From Dyadobacter sp. 676 (GTDB lineage: Bacteria; Bacteroidota; Bacteroidia; Cytophagales; Spirosomataceae): DNA of 64,000 bases. The stretch spans positions 6,741,001 through 6,805,000 of the forward strand of contig NZ_CP159289.1 of NCBI RefSeq assembly GCF_040448675.1, written 5' to 3'. Position 1 is the first letter of the stretch. Each line of letters starts with the position of its first letter. Both the position numbers and the translations under genes were made by a program. This document shows, piece by piece, positions 18,427 to 26,254 of this stretch. The notes beneath the pieces are model-generated. The model was not told where the DNA came from and ran no database searches. It saw only the letters and a list, made by a program, of their open reading frames with translations.

Positions 18427-18774
18427 ATGAAAAGGCTGCTACTCCCGGCGCTCGTTACGACGGTATCCCTTGCGCTTTCGTGCTCGAAAAATGAGCCTGA
18501 ACCCAGATACGGGTGCAATGGCGACACGGAAATGACGATCACCGATGTACGCGCGGTTTACCACGGAAAGGGCTATTTTTCCTTCGATCTGGGCGCTCCC
18601 TACGGACAATCGTCAGCCTGGGCCTGCCAGGTCGACTCTGCCTGGGCAAAAAGCGACGATCCGAAGGTGCCCAACTACACGATCAGCGGGAATATAAAGA
18701 AAGTCCGTTTCGTTGGACCGACTGTGACAGTCGTGTATCCGCCGATAGAAATCACAGCCATCCGAAAAGACTAG
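18427..18774 (+). CDS. Small lipoprotein of unknown function
   Basis: A 115-residue secreted protein with a lipoprotein signal: MKRLLLPALVTTVSLALSC, lipid-anchored Cys at residue 19, followed by SKNEPEP. The mature part is short and beta-rich, with two further Cys (YGCNGD and AWACQV) that could form a disulfide. No family is recognised. It is divergent from the Nudix gene, and its stop codon overlaps the stop of the GNAT gene on the other strand by 4 bp. Confidence 0.75.
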   Translation: MKRLLLPALVTTVSLALSCSKNEPEPRYGCNGDTEMTITDVRAVYHGKGYFSFDLGAPYGQSSAWACQVDSAWAKSDDPKVPNYTISGNIKKVRFVGPTVTVVYPPIEITAIRKD

Positions 18775-19226
18775 TTCTTTAAAACCTTTTCGAAACAAAC
18801 GCTGTTTTCCACCCCCGCGTACTGCCCATAGTTGGGCGTACGCGTGTAGCCGTTCTTTTCATAGAGCCCGATAGCCTCCGGCTGACGTTTACCGGTTTCC
18901 AGCACGCATTTGCCGTAACCCATTTCAGATGCCCAGGTTTCCAGCTCACCCAGCACCCGGGTGGCAATGCCTCTGTTGCGGCCGGCGGGCGACACGTACA
19001 TCCTTTTTACCTCCATAGCATCGTCGCTGAACGCCTTGATGGCCCCGCAACCGACCGGCTGGTTATTTTCATAGCATACGACAACGTGCCTGATCCTGTC
19101 GATTTTGTTGAATTGTGCGTAAAAACCGTGATCTGCGCCGTCGCGTAGGGCAAGGTCGGCATCGAGAAGTTTCACGAGAGATTGAAAATCCGGGTCGTCG
19201 GAGTCGGTTCTTCTTAAATGGATCAT
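18771..19226 (-). CDS. GNAT-family N-acetyltransferase
   Basis: A 151-residue GNAT fold acetyltransferase. It shows strand beta4 MEVKRMYVSPAGRNRGIATR, with the acetyl-CoA pyrophosphate-binding R/Q-x-x-G-x-A pattern (RNRGIA), and the C-terminal ETGKRQPEAIGLYEKNGYTR, typical of small-molecule GNATs. Its start overlaps the MFS transporter stop by 4 bp (ATGA), so it is translationally coupled to and the last gene of the sugar-acid unit. It may modify a transported metabolite, but the substrate is not predictable. Confidence 0.88.
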   Translation of the reverse strand: MIHLRRTDSDDPDFQSLVKLLDADLALRDGADHGFYAQFNKIDRIRHVVVCYENNQPVGCGAIKAFSDDAMEVKRMYVSPAGRNRGIATRVLGELETWASEMGYGKCVLETGKRQPEAIGLYEKNGYTRTPNYGQYAGVENSVCFEKVLKN

Positions 19227-20518
19227 TGTAATTCTTCGAGTTCTACTACTTTGGGCGTCCTGGTGAGCCAGTGGATGATGAGCCAGGCCACAAGATAGGT
19301 AAAACCGCAGATCGTAAAAATGATGTTATAGCCTGCCTGGATATTTCCCGCAGCCTTGTAGGTGTCGAGCAGGCTGCCGATCAGGATCGGGAAAAGGATC
19401 CCGCCCACCGCGCCGGCCATCCCGCCTATGCCTACGACCGAACTTACTGCCTGCTTCGGAAAGAGATCGGACGGTAATGTGAACACGTTCGTCGCCCAGG
19501 CCTGGTGCAAGGCGACCGCCAGGCTGATCAATCCTACGGCCATCCAGACGCCGCTGGAAAACTGGATCAGTATCACCGACAGTTCACAGAACGCCAGGCA
19601 CAGCAGCACTGTTTTCCTTGCCTTCAAAGTGAGCCAGCCTCGTTTGATCAGCAGGGACGAAAGATAACCGCCTCCGATGCTGCCCACCGTAGTAGCCGTA
19701 TAAATCAGCATTAATTCGAAACTCGGCTTTTTGAGGTCCAGGTTGAAGGTAGAAGCGAAATAGGACGGCAACCAGAACAGGAAGAACCAGTAAATAGGGT
19801 CGATAAGACCTTTGCCGGTGATATAAGCCCAGGTTTGCGGAAACGTGAAGAGCTTCAACCATTTAACAGGCTGCTTTTCAGCCTCGTTTTCGTCCTGTTC
19901 CTGACCGCTCAGAATATAATGCAGTTCTTCCCGGCTCAACCGCTTTTGGTTGACGGGAATATCATAAAGGAACAGCCAGAAAACCAGCCATACAAAACCC
20001 AACGCGCCCGTGATCCAGAACACCTCCTGCCAGCCATAGTGGCTCAGTATCCAGGGTACAAGGAGCAATGCGACCACTACGCCGATGCTGGTCCCGGCGT
20101 TGAAAAGTCCCGTAGCCAGGGCCCGCTCCTTTTTCGGGAACCATTCGGCCACTGTTTTTACCGCCGCAGGATAATTACCGGCCTCGCCCAAACCTAATCC
20201 GACCCGTGCGACACCAAATCCGAAAGCACTCCGGGCAACGGCATGGAGCATTCCCGCGACACTCCAGAAAACAATTGTGAAAGCATAACCGAGCTTGGTG
20301 CCGATCTTGTCGATCAACCAGCCGAAAACCAGTAACCCGATGGCGTAGGCGGCCGTAAATGCCATGACTATGCGGGCAAAATCGGTTTCCGTCCATGCGA
20401 ATTCCTTCTCGAGAATAGGTTTCAGCAATCCTATGATCTGCCTGTCGAGGTAGTTGATAGTCGTGGCGAGAAACAGCAGGACCACGATGATCCAGCGGTA
20501 ATTCCTGATTTTCCCCAT
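19223..20518 (-). CDS. MFS transporter, anion:cation symporter type (ExuT/DgoT-like)
   Basis: A 431-residue inner-membrane protein with 12 predicted helices, of the ACS branch of the MFS, which imports hexuronates, galactonate, glucarate and similar sugar acids with protons. The N-terminal NYLDRQIIGLLKPILEKEF and LGLGEAGNYPAAVKTVAEWF are signature segments of the hexuronate/galactonate group. It follows KDPG aldolase by 3 bp and is coupled to the GNAT gene. In this locus its likely cargo is a sugar acid or 2-keto-3-deoxy sugar acid made in the periplasm by the exported dehydratases (inference). Confidence 0.93.
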   Translation of the reverse strand: MGKIRNYRWIIVVLLFLATTINYLDRQIIGLLKPILEKEFAWTETDFARIVMAFTAAYAIGLLVFGWLIDKIGTKLGYAFTIVFWSVAGMLHAVARSAFGFGVARVGLGLGEAGNYPAAVKTVAEWFPKKERALATGLFNAGTSIGVVVALLLVPWILSHYGWQEVFWITGALGFVWLVFWLFLYDIPVNQKRLSREELHYILSGQEQDENEAEKQPVKWLKLFTFPQTWAYITGKGLIDPIYWFFLFWLPSYFASTFNLDLKKPSFELMLIYTATTVGSIGGGYLSSLLIKRGWLTLKARKTVLLCLAFCELSVILIQFSSGVWMAVGLISLAVALHQAWATNVFTLPSDLFPKQAVSSVVGIGGMAGAVGGILFPILIGSLLDTYKAAGNIQAGYNIIFTICGFTYLVAWLIIHWLTRTPKVVELEELQ

Positions 20519-20521
20519 TGG

Positions 20522-21157
20522 TTAAGTGAGTTTTTGTACGAATTGAAGGAAATGTGCTTTCAAAGCGTCCCAGTTCTTGTCCCGGATCAGTTTTTTATCG
20601 AACAACTGCCCGCCTATCCCCAGCCCATTGGCTCCGGCTTTAAGAAAAGCAGTCATGTTTTCGAGGCTAACGCCCCCTGTGGGCAGCAATTTCAGCTGAT
20701 TCATGGGTGCTTTCAGATCTTTGATATAATCCGGTCCAAGTGCCGTGGCCGGGTAAATCTTCACCATCGTCGCTCCCAGCGACCATGCGTTGAAGATCTC
20801 CGTGGGTGTGTAGGCACCGGGAAACACCGGGATACCCTTTTTCACGCAGGATTTCACCACTTTTTTGTTCAAAACCGGCGTCACGATAAACTGCGCCCCC
20901 GCATCGAGCGCCAGTTCCAGGTCGTCTTTAGTACACACCGTTCCGGCTCCGATATTCAATCCGTAATGTTCGTTTTCCAGGGCGTAGCGGATCATGTCCG
21001 TCGCGCCGGGTGTGTTCATGGTGATTTCGACGGTGGTTAGCCCGGCTTCCCGGTAAATGGGCAGAATGCGTTTCACGTCCTCGGGCGAGACATTGCGGAT
21101 AATACCGACCAGCGGCGCCTTGTTGAACAACTCCCATGAAAATGTACACTCACTCAT
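20522..21157 (-). CDS. 2-keto-3-deoxy-6-phosphogluconate / 6-phosphogalactonate aldolase
   Basis: A 211-residue class I aldolase of the Eda/DgoA family that splits KDPG or KDPGal into pyruvate and glyceraldehyde-3-phosphate. Seen: the general base Glu in TVEITMNTPGATD near residue 45, the Schiff-base Lys in MVKIYPATALGPDY near 135, and the phosphate-binding LLPTGGVSLENM near 160. Its start overlaps the kinase gene by 4 bp, so the two steps are co-expressed. Eda and DgoA cannot be separated by eye. Linkage to a DgoK-type kinase and a galactonate-dehydratase-like enzyme favours the galactonate branch, though many such aldolases accept both. Confidence 0.93.
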   Translation of the reverse strand: MSECTFSWELFNKAPLVGIIRNVSPEDVKRILPIYREAGLTTVEITMNTPGATDMIRYALENEHYGLNIGAGTVCTKDDLELALDAGAQFIVTPVLNKKVVKSCVKKGIPVFPGAYTPTEIFNAWSLGATMVKIYPATALGPDYIKDLKAPMNQLKLLPTGGVSLENMTAFLKAGANGLGIGGQLFDKKLIRDKNWDALKAHFLQFVQKLT

Positions 21158-22162
21158 AAATTTGTTTTATTCAATGTTAAATTCTGATTTTCAAAAATCC
21201 GGATATGTCCTGCGGTTGCTGCACGGTCGACGATTTCTGAGGGAATGACCGTCGCCCTGCCGGATAGCCCCAGCGTTTCGATCGCGGCTTTGTACAATTG
21301 ATATAGATTATTCCCGCCGCATAGCACCAAATGCGCGTCGGTTTCCCGGGTAAGATCACGGATTTCGTAGCCAATCAGCAGCCCGCTGAGAAACATCCCG
21401 TTCTCCCGCTTATCCAGTAAATCAAAGAGCTGGTTGGTTCTTACTGTAAACAATGCATTTAAAATATTTCCCGAACCCGACTCGCGTATGCCTTTGCGGA
21501 AGGCGCTCGCGGCTTCTGCATTGAAATCGGGCTGGCGGTAATGGTCGATGGAATCTTTCAGAATGCTGTGATTTGCCATGAGGTTGAAAACCTCGCCCGT
21601 CATGAAAGTTTTGAAATCGATCAGTCGGCCATCACGGACAAACATATGTTTCGAATGCGTGCCCGGAAGGATAAATATCGCATCCCGACCGGAGAGGTCC
21701 ATGGCCGCGCCCAGGCCAATAAGTTGAGTCTCTTCGCCCCGCATGACATCGTGGTCGCTCCTTACACCGGAAATGAGGATTACCTCGTGGGGAAAGGCGT
21801 CCGTTTCGTCATAATGCTCCATTCCCAGATGGCTTCCGTCCACGGAAAAGGGCAAGCGGGCATAAGGCAGTTCCTGCATACCGATCGACGACGAGGCCAT
21901 ACCGGAAAGCACGATGGGCATTCCCCCCCGTGTCCAGGCCCGTCTGCCGGCTTAACGCCGCTATTTGCGTTGAAATGACCGAACGGTAATATTGTCCGCG
22001 CGGTACGCCCGTGGCCGCATGCTCCTCCTGCCAGGCATTGTAGACGGCACCGACGCCGTTCGGGGTTGTCACCTCGCCTACCACGTCGCGATCCGCTACA
22101 TTGACCAGCCTTAATCGGAACGAAGATGTTCCCCAGTCGCAACTTAGCAGGTGTTTTTTCAT
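21154..22162 (-). pseudogene. dgoK: 2-dehydro-3-deoxygalactonokinase, frameshifted
   Basis: DgoK phosphorylates 2-keto-3-deoxy-galactonate with ATP. The N-terminal frame has the phosphate-binding LLSCDWGTSSFRLRL. The rest has NGMFLSGLLIGYEIR and LVLCGGNNLYQLY and, in the middle, LPGTHSKHMFVRDG, all DgoK-like. The two parts are in different frames. At a seven-C run (21923-21929; G7 on the coding strand) the first frame reads LDTGGNAH and runs on to an unrelated end, while one G fewer gives LDTGGMPIVLSGMASS and a continuous protein of about 336 residues. It sits 9 bp after the PQQ dehydrogenase and overlaps the aldolase gene. If the shift is real, the pathway lacks its kinase; an assembly error is likelier. 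Confidence 0.85.
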
Positions 22163-22179
22163 CATTATCATTTAAGATT

Positions 22180-24390
22180 TTATGGCAATGCAAATGCGAT
22201 ATAATTTCCTCCCGGTTTTAAACCGTATCTGGTGCCGCCGGCTGCGATCGCAATATATTGCTTTCCGTCGACCATATAAGTGACCGGCGTCGCAAAACCG
22301 CCTGCCGGGAGTTTGTATTCCCACACAACCCTGCCGTTTTTCGTATCGAATGCCCTGAGTTTTTCGTCGTAGGTCGCGGCTATGAAAAGCAGGCCACCGG
22401 CTGTCACCAGCGGACCGCCATGGTTTTCGGTGCCCGTTGGCGGGATGCCTTGTTTCGTCAGTTCCGGATATTCGCCAAGTGTTACTTTCCAGCGGTATTC
22501 GCCCGTATTCATATCGATGGCATTCAATGTACCCCAGGGTGGCTTGATCGCCGGGTAATTGTCCGGGTCGCGGAACTGGACGTTGCCATTGTTGATGTAG
22601 GGTGGCAAATACGGGAACCGGGCATTGCCCTGGGCCGCGGTGGCCGTCGTTGGAGCGTGAATGTCGTCGGCAGCAGGTTTTGTTTCTGTTTTTAGCAGGA
22701 AATCGATAATGGCCGCGCGATCGGTTTTTGAGATGTGTTGAAAAGAAGGCATTCTGCCGCGCCCGGTTTCCAGCAATGCGCCCATCTGCCCGCGATTCAT
22801 TCGTTGGCCGATGTCTTTTAAAACCGGATAAGCCTGCGCAGCGGCTAATGTTGCGTTCTTTGCATCCATAGCATGGCATGCCGCACAATTCGTATTGAAC
22901 AATACCTGCCCCCGTGACAGCTCCTTACCTCCCCGGCCTTCCTTCGCGTCCCGCATTTTAAGCCACCAAAGCATATTGTTGCCATTTACATACACGACAC
23001 CCTCCGGGTCGGCCGCCGTACCGCCCCACTCCGCCCCTCCTCCGATTCCGTAGAGCAACCCTCCGAGTGTGTCGGGCGGTTGGTTTTTAGGCCCTTTGTT
23101 ACTGCTGCGAAACCGGTCGAGCACGTAGGCGTGCGCCTCGGGGGTGCGCGTCGTAATATCCGCCTCGGTTACTGTCTGGTAGGCAAACGGGGCAGGTTTG
23201 GAAGGCACCGGCTGGGTCGGCCAGGGCTGATCGCCGGGCAGCGGTATTGCCTTGGGCACGGGAACTTCCTTCACCGGAAAAAGCGGTTTCCCGGTATCAC
23301 GGTCAAAAAGAAAAATGTAGCCGTCCTTTGTTGCCTGGGCGACCGCATCGACGATCTTTCCGTTTCTCCGGACCCTGATCAGGTTCGGCGGGCAGGGAAT
23401 ATCGCGATCCCAGAGATCATGATGTACCGTCTGGAAGTGCCAGACGCGTTCGCCGGTTGCCGCATCGAGTGCGATTACGCAATTAGCGAACAAATTACTC
23501 CCTTTTCTTTCGGCGCCATAGAAATCCACCGACGGCGATCCGGTTCCGAGAAACACCATTCCGCGCTTTTCATCTACCACCATCCCGGCCCAGCAGTTGG
23601 CGCCGCCGAGCTTTTTGTAAGAATCCTTCGACCACGTTTCATAGCCATATTCGCCCGGCAAAGGAATCGTCCTGAACACCCACGCCACCTTACCCGTACG
23701 CACGTCGAATGCCCGGATATGCCCGGGCAATGCGTCTCCGCCTTCCGAAACGGAAGAGCCGGTTATAAGCAGGTTTTTGTAAATGACCCCAGGAGTCGTA
23801 TTGCGGATATTGAACTGGTAAGGGTCATAGCCGTAAGTTTCTTTGTCGCCCAGACCATCATGAAAATCAACCTCGCCATTTTTGCCAAAACTCTTGACCG
23901 GCACTCCTGTTTCCGCGTTCAAAGCGAATAAGGAAGGTCCCGCCGTAAAAAGAATACGTTTGTCCTTTCCATCCGACCAATACACGACTCCCCTCATCGG
24001 GTGAAACCGCGGCCGCCTGCCTTCGAACGGATCGAACTTCCAGAGCTCCCTGCCGGTGGCGGCTTCGAGCGCGAACACTTTCAACCGCGGCGTCGTGCCG
24101 TACATAATGCCATCGATCACGATAGGCTGGCATTGCATGTCCATCCCGCGTTCGCCGGGTTTGTTGTTTTCGCCGGTGTCGTATGTCCACGCAGGTTGCA
24201 GGTTTTTGACATTGTCCTTGTTGATCTGTGTCAGGATTGAATATCGGTTACCCGCATTATTGCCGCCATACACCGGCCAATCGGCGTTTTCGGAGTCGTC
24301 GGGGACGCGCCCGTCGTCGTTTGGCAGGGATAACGAACAAAAAGTTGCCGTTGCAAACAATGCCGATATGAGCGGAAGTCGGAGTGTCAT
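22180..24390 (-). CDS. PQQ-dependent sugar/alcohol dehydrogenase with inserted cytochrome c domain
   Basis: A 736-residue exported quinoprotein with signal peptide MTLRLPLISALFATATFCS. The N-terminal two thirds form PQQ-type beta-propeller repeats (WPVYGGNNAGNRYSILTQI, VFRTIPLPGEYGYETW, GTGSPSVDFYGAERKGSNLF). Around residues 500-580 a cytochrome c domain is inserted (heme site NCAACHAMD, probable Met ligand in GRGRMPSF), after which the propeller resumes (GTLNAIDMNTGEYRWKVTLG). Enzymes of this build oxidise aldoses or alcohols in the periplasm and pass electrons through heme to the respiratory chain. No PQQ-synthesis genes are in the window. The start at 24390 is chosen for the signal peptide. 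Confidence 0.92.
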   Translation of the reverse strand: MTLRLPLISALFATATFCSLSLPNDDGRVPDDSENADWPVYGGNNAGNRYSILTQINKDNVKNLQPAWTYDTGENNKPGERGMDMQCQPIVIDGIMYGTTPRLKVFALEAATGRELWKFDPFEGRRPRFHPMRGVVYWSDGKDKRILFTAGPSLFALNAETGVPVKSFGKNGEVDFHDGLGDKETYGYDPYQFNIRNTTPGVIYKNLLITGSSVSEGGDALPGHIRAFDVRTGKVAWVFRTIPLPGEYGYETWSKDSYKKLGGANCWAGMVVDEKRGMVFLGTGSPSVDFYGAERKGSNLFANCVIALDAATGERVWHFQTVHHDLWDRDIPCPPNLIRVRRNGKIVDAVAQATKDGYIFLFDRDTGKPLFPVKEVPVPKAIPLPGDQPWPTQPVPSKPAPFAYQTVTEADITTRTPEAHAYVLDRFRSSNKGPKNQPPDTLGGLLYGIGGGAEWGGTAADPEGVVYVNGNNMLWWLKMRDAKEGRGGKELSRGQVLFNTNCAACHAMDAKNATLAAAQAYPVLKDIGQRMNRGQMGALLETGRGRMPSFQHISKTDRAAIIDFLLKTETKPAADDIHAPTTATAAQGNARFPYLPPYINNGNVQFRDPDNYPAIKPPWGTLNAIDMNTGEYRWKVTLGEYPELTKQGIPPTGTENHGGPLVTAGGLLFIAATYDEKLRAFDTKNGRVVWEYKLPAGGFATPVTYMVDGKQYIAIAAGGTRYGLKPGGNYIAFALP

Positions 24391-24469
24391 CGGGTTTTGG
24401 TTAATAATTTGTATTTCAAAAAAAGTCGGGGAGTTTGGCAACGGTTTACAAACGCCGTTTTTTGGTTGT

Positions 24470-24650
24470 TACATACCTACGGCATTGACGCATTGGCACG
24501 GTTTGCATCAACTACCAATATTACGTGCCTGACGGCACCGGTTTTTAAAATGCCCGGTCGCCTTGGCGACGTAACATTGGTAGCCAATCCCGTCCAATGC
24601 ACATTTCGAAAAGCCCGCAGGGATGCAACAACAATTACGTGCTCCGTTAC
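24470..24650. repeat. Dispersed palindromic repeat element, copy 1
   Basis: A non-coding element of about 180 bp with nested inverted repeats. CTACCAATATTACGT (24512-24526) faces ACGTAACATTGGTAG (24569-24583), with a GC-rich inner part containing GCCTGACGGCACCGG. The right end has AGGGATGCAACAACAATTACG. The copy at 52350-52580 has the same order of parts. It lies between the second SusD gene and the PQQ dehydrogenase gene. It resembles the short CCTGACGG/ATATTGGTAG repeats scattered through Bacteroidota genomes (from memory, not checked). Confidence 0.7.
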
Positions 24651-26125
24651 AAATTCGGGTTAATGGATGTATCCGTATAAGGCAGCGGGAACCAATAATT
24701 GGCCTTCACAATCGGTTTGATCGGCTGCAAATCGTCGGGATTTTTCCTGGCATTGGCCTCCTCCACTCTTTCCAGGCGGACCAGATCGAACCAGCGGGTT
24801 CGTTCGCAAGCGAACTCCCACGCACGTTCCTGCACCACCTCGTCGGCAAACTGCGCGGCGGTAAGGCCGTCGCCGGGAGATAACGGCTTGGTGCCCGCAG
24901 CCCGTCCACGCAGGCGGATTTTATTCAATGCGTCGTAAGCGGCCTGGTCCGGACCACCTGTGCCCCGCGCTTTGGCTTCGGCATAAATGGTGAGCACATG
25001 TGCGTAGCGCATCATCACGGAAGGCAGCGAAATGCTCGAAGTCACGATATTGCCTTTGATATACCACTTCTGATAATAAGGATGTTTGGTCAGGCTGTTC
25101 TGCCAGGGAATCTTCGTCGCGCCCAGGCCGAACTCCGTACGGAAGGTAGCATCCTTGCGCGGGCCCGCGGGGAAATCGCGGAAAAAATTCAGTTCGGCAA
25201 ACATATCATCCCAACCGCCTTCCTCGCCGGGCATGGTCGTGTTCCCGTAAGTCGCATTTGCCGTACCGCTCCCTCCCAGGTAGCCGCTGATCTGAAATAC
25301 GGCCTCTTTGGTACCCGGCGAGGCCGGATCGTTCTCGAACACAGCCGCAAAGGTGGGCAACAGTTCAAAACCGTAAGTCCCCGCATTGTCGATTACTTCC
25401 TTCGCCTTGGCGGCGGCGAGGTCGTATTTGTCGGTTTGCTTTAATGGCCAGCCAGCCATGGTCAGGTAAACATCCGCCAAAAACGCTTTGGCGGCGCCTT
25501 TGTTAGGCCGTCCGGGATCGCGCTTGGTGTTCGGCAGGTTATTTTCCGCCACTTTCAAATCCGCCACAATCAGATCGTAGACTTCCTGCGGCGGCGATTT
25601 TTTGATAGTGAGCAGCTCATCGGAATATTCCCCTGCCAAAACCAGCGGAATATTGCCCCAGAAGCGCGTCAGCCAGTAGTAAGAGAATGCCCGGATGAAA
25701 TATGCCTCGCCGACGATGATATCGATCGTAGCTTTTGTGCCAACCGTCTTTTCCCAGTTGTTGATCACGTTGTTCGCGCCCTGAATGGCTTTGTAGCAGC
25801 CATTGTAAACGGCATTGGACCGCTGGTTGGTCGTCGAAACATTGAACTGGTCGAACTCCCGCCAGTCGGCCTTATTGCTCGCCGGGTGAGTGGTCACGTC
25901 GTCGGCGCCAAGCACCGCGGCATTGGCCGACGGATGCAGGAAACCGTACGCCCATTGATTCGCCAGCCCTTTGTAGGCACCTGTTAACGCCGATTCAAGC
26001 CCTTCCTGCGTCGATAGCACATTAGGCCCGTACAAAAGGCCGGTCGTATCCTCATCGAGATAATCGCTGCAACCCGCACCCACAAAAAGCAGGCCGCTCA
26101 GTAGAAGTATAGGGAGTGTTTTCAT
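24647..26125 (-). CDS. SusD/RagB-family nutrient-binding outer membrane lipoprotein
   Basis: A 492-residue SusD-type lipoprotein that caps the SusC channel at the cell surface and binds glycans or other nutrients. Signal peptide MKTLPILLLSGLLFVGAGC with the lipid-anchored Cys at residue 19, then SDYLDEDTTG. TPR-rich N-terminal part (YFIRAFSYYWLTRFWGNIPL) and the C-terminal SusD signature ERAWEFACERTRWFDLVRLE. It pairs with the SusC gene upstream (129-bp gap with repeats). The ligand is not predictable from sequence; the surrounding enzymes suggest a sugar, sugar acid or galactose/uronic-acid-containing oligomer. Confidence 0.95.
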   Translation of the reverse strand: MKTLPILLLSGLLFVGAGCSDYLDEDTTGLLYGPNVLSTQEGLESALTGAYKGLANQWAYGFLHPSANAAVLGADDVTTHPASNKADWREFDQFNVSTTNQRSNAVYNGCYKAIQGANNVINNWEKTVGTKATIDIIVGEAYFIRAFSYYWLTRFWGNIPLVLAGEYSDELLTIKKSPPQEVYDLIVADLKVAENNLPNTKRDPGRPNKGAAKAFLADVYLTMAGWPLKQTDKYDLAAAKAKEVIDNAGTYGFELLPTFAAVFENDPASPGTKEAVFQISGYLGGSGTANATYGNTTMPGEEGGWDDMFAELNFFRDFPAGPRKDATFRTEFGLGATKIPWQNSLTKHPYYQKWYIKGNIVTSSISLPSVMMRYAHVLTIYAEAKARGTGGPDQAAYDALNKIRLRGRAAGTKPLSPGDGLTAAQFADEVVQERAWEFACERTRWFDLVRLERVEEANARKNPDDLQPIKPIVKANYWFPLPYTDTSINPNL

Positions 26126-26129
26126 ATTG

Positions 26130-26252
26130 TTTAATGCTTTATGCTGTAAGCTTTAGGCTTTATGCCCGCCGCAGTGATACCAAATATTTTTACCTAAGGG
26201 GATATATGCTCATAGCCTACTGCTTATAGCTTATAGCCTATTGCTTATAGCC
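26130..26252. repeat. Degenerate GCTTATAGC-type repeats between SusC and SusD genes
   Basis: The 129-bp spacer carries recurring 8-10 base words: GCTTTATGCTGTAAGC and TTTAGGCTTTATGCC on one side, TGCTTATAGCTTATAGCC and TATTGCTTATAGCC on the other. The two sides are partly complementary (GCTGTAAGCTTTAGGC pairs with GCCTATTGCTTATAGC at 13 of 16 positions), so an RNA stem could form between the two reading frames and adjust SusD relative to SusC. Confidence 0.6.
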
Positions 26253-26254
26253 TC

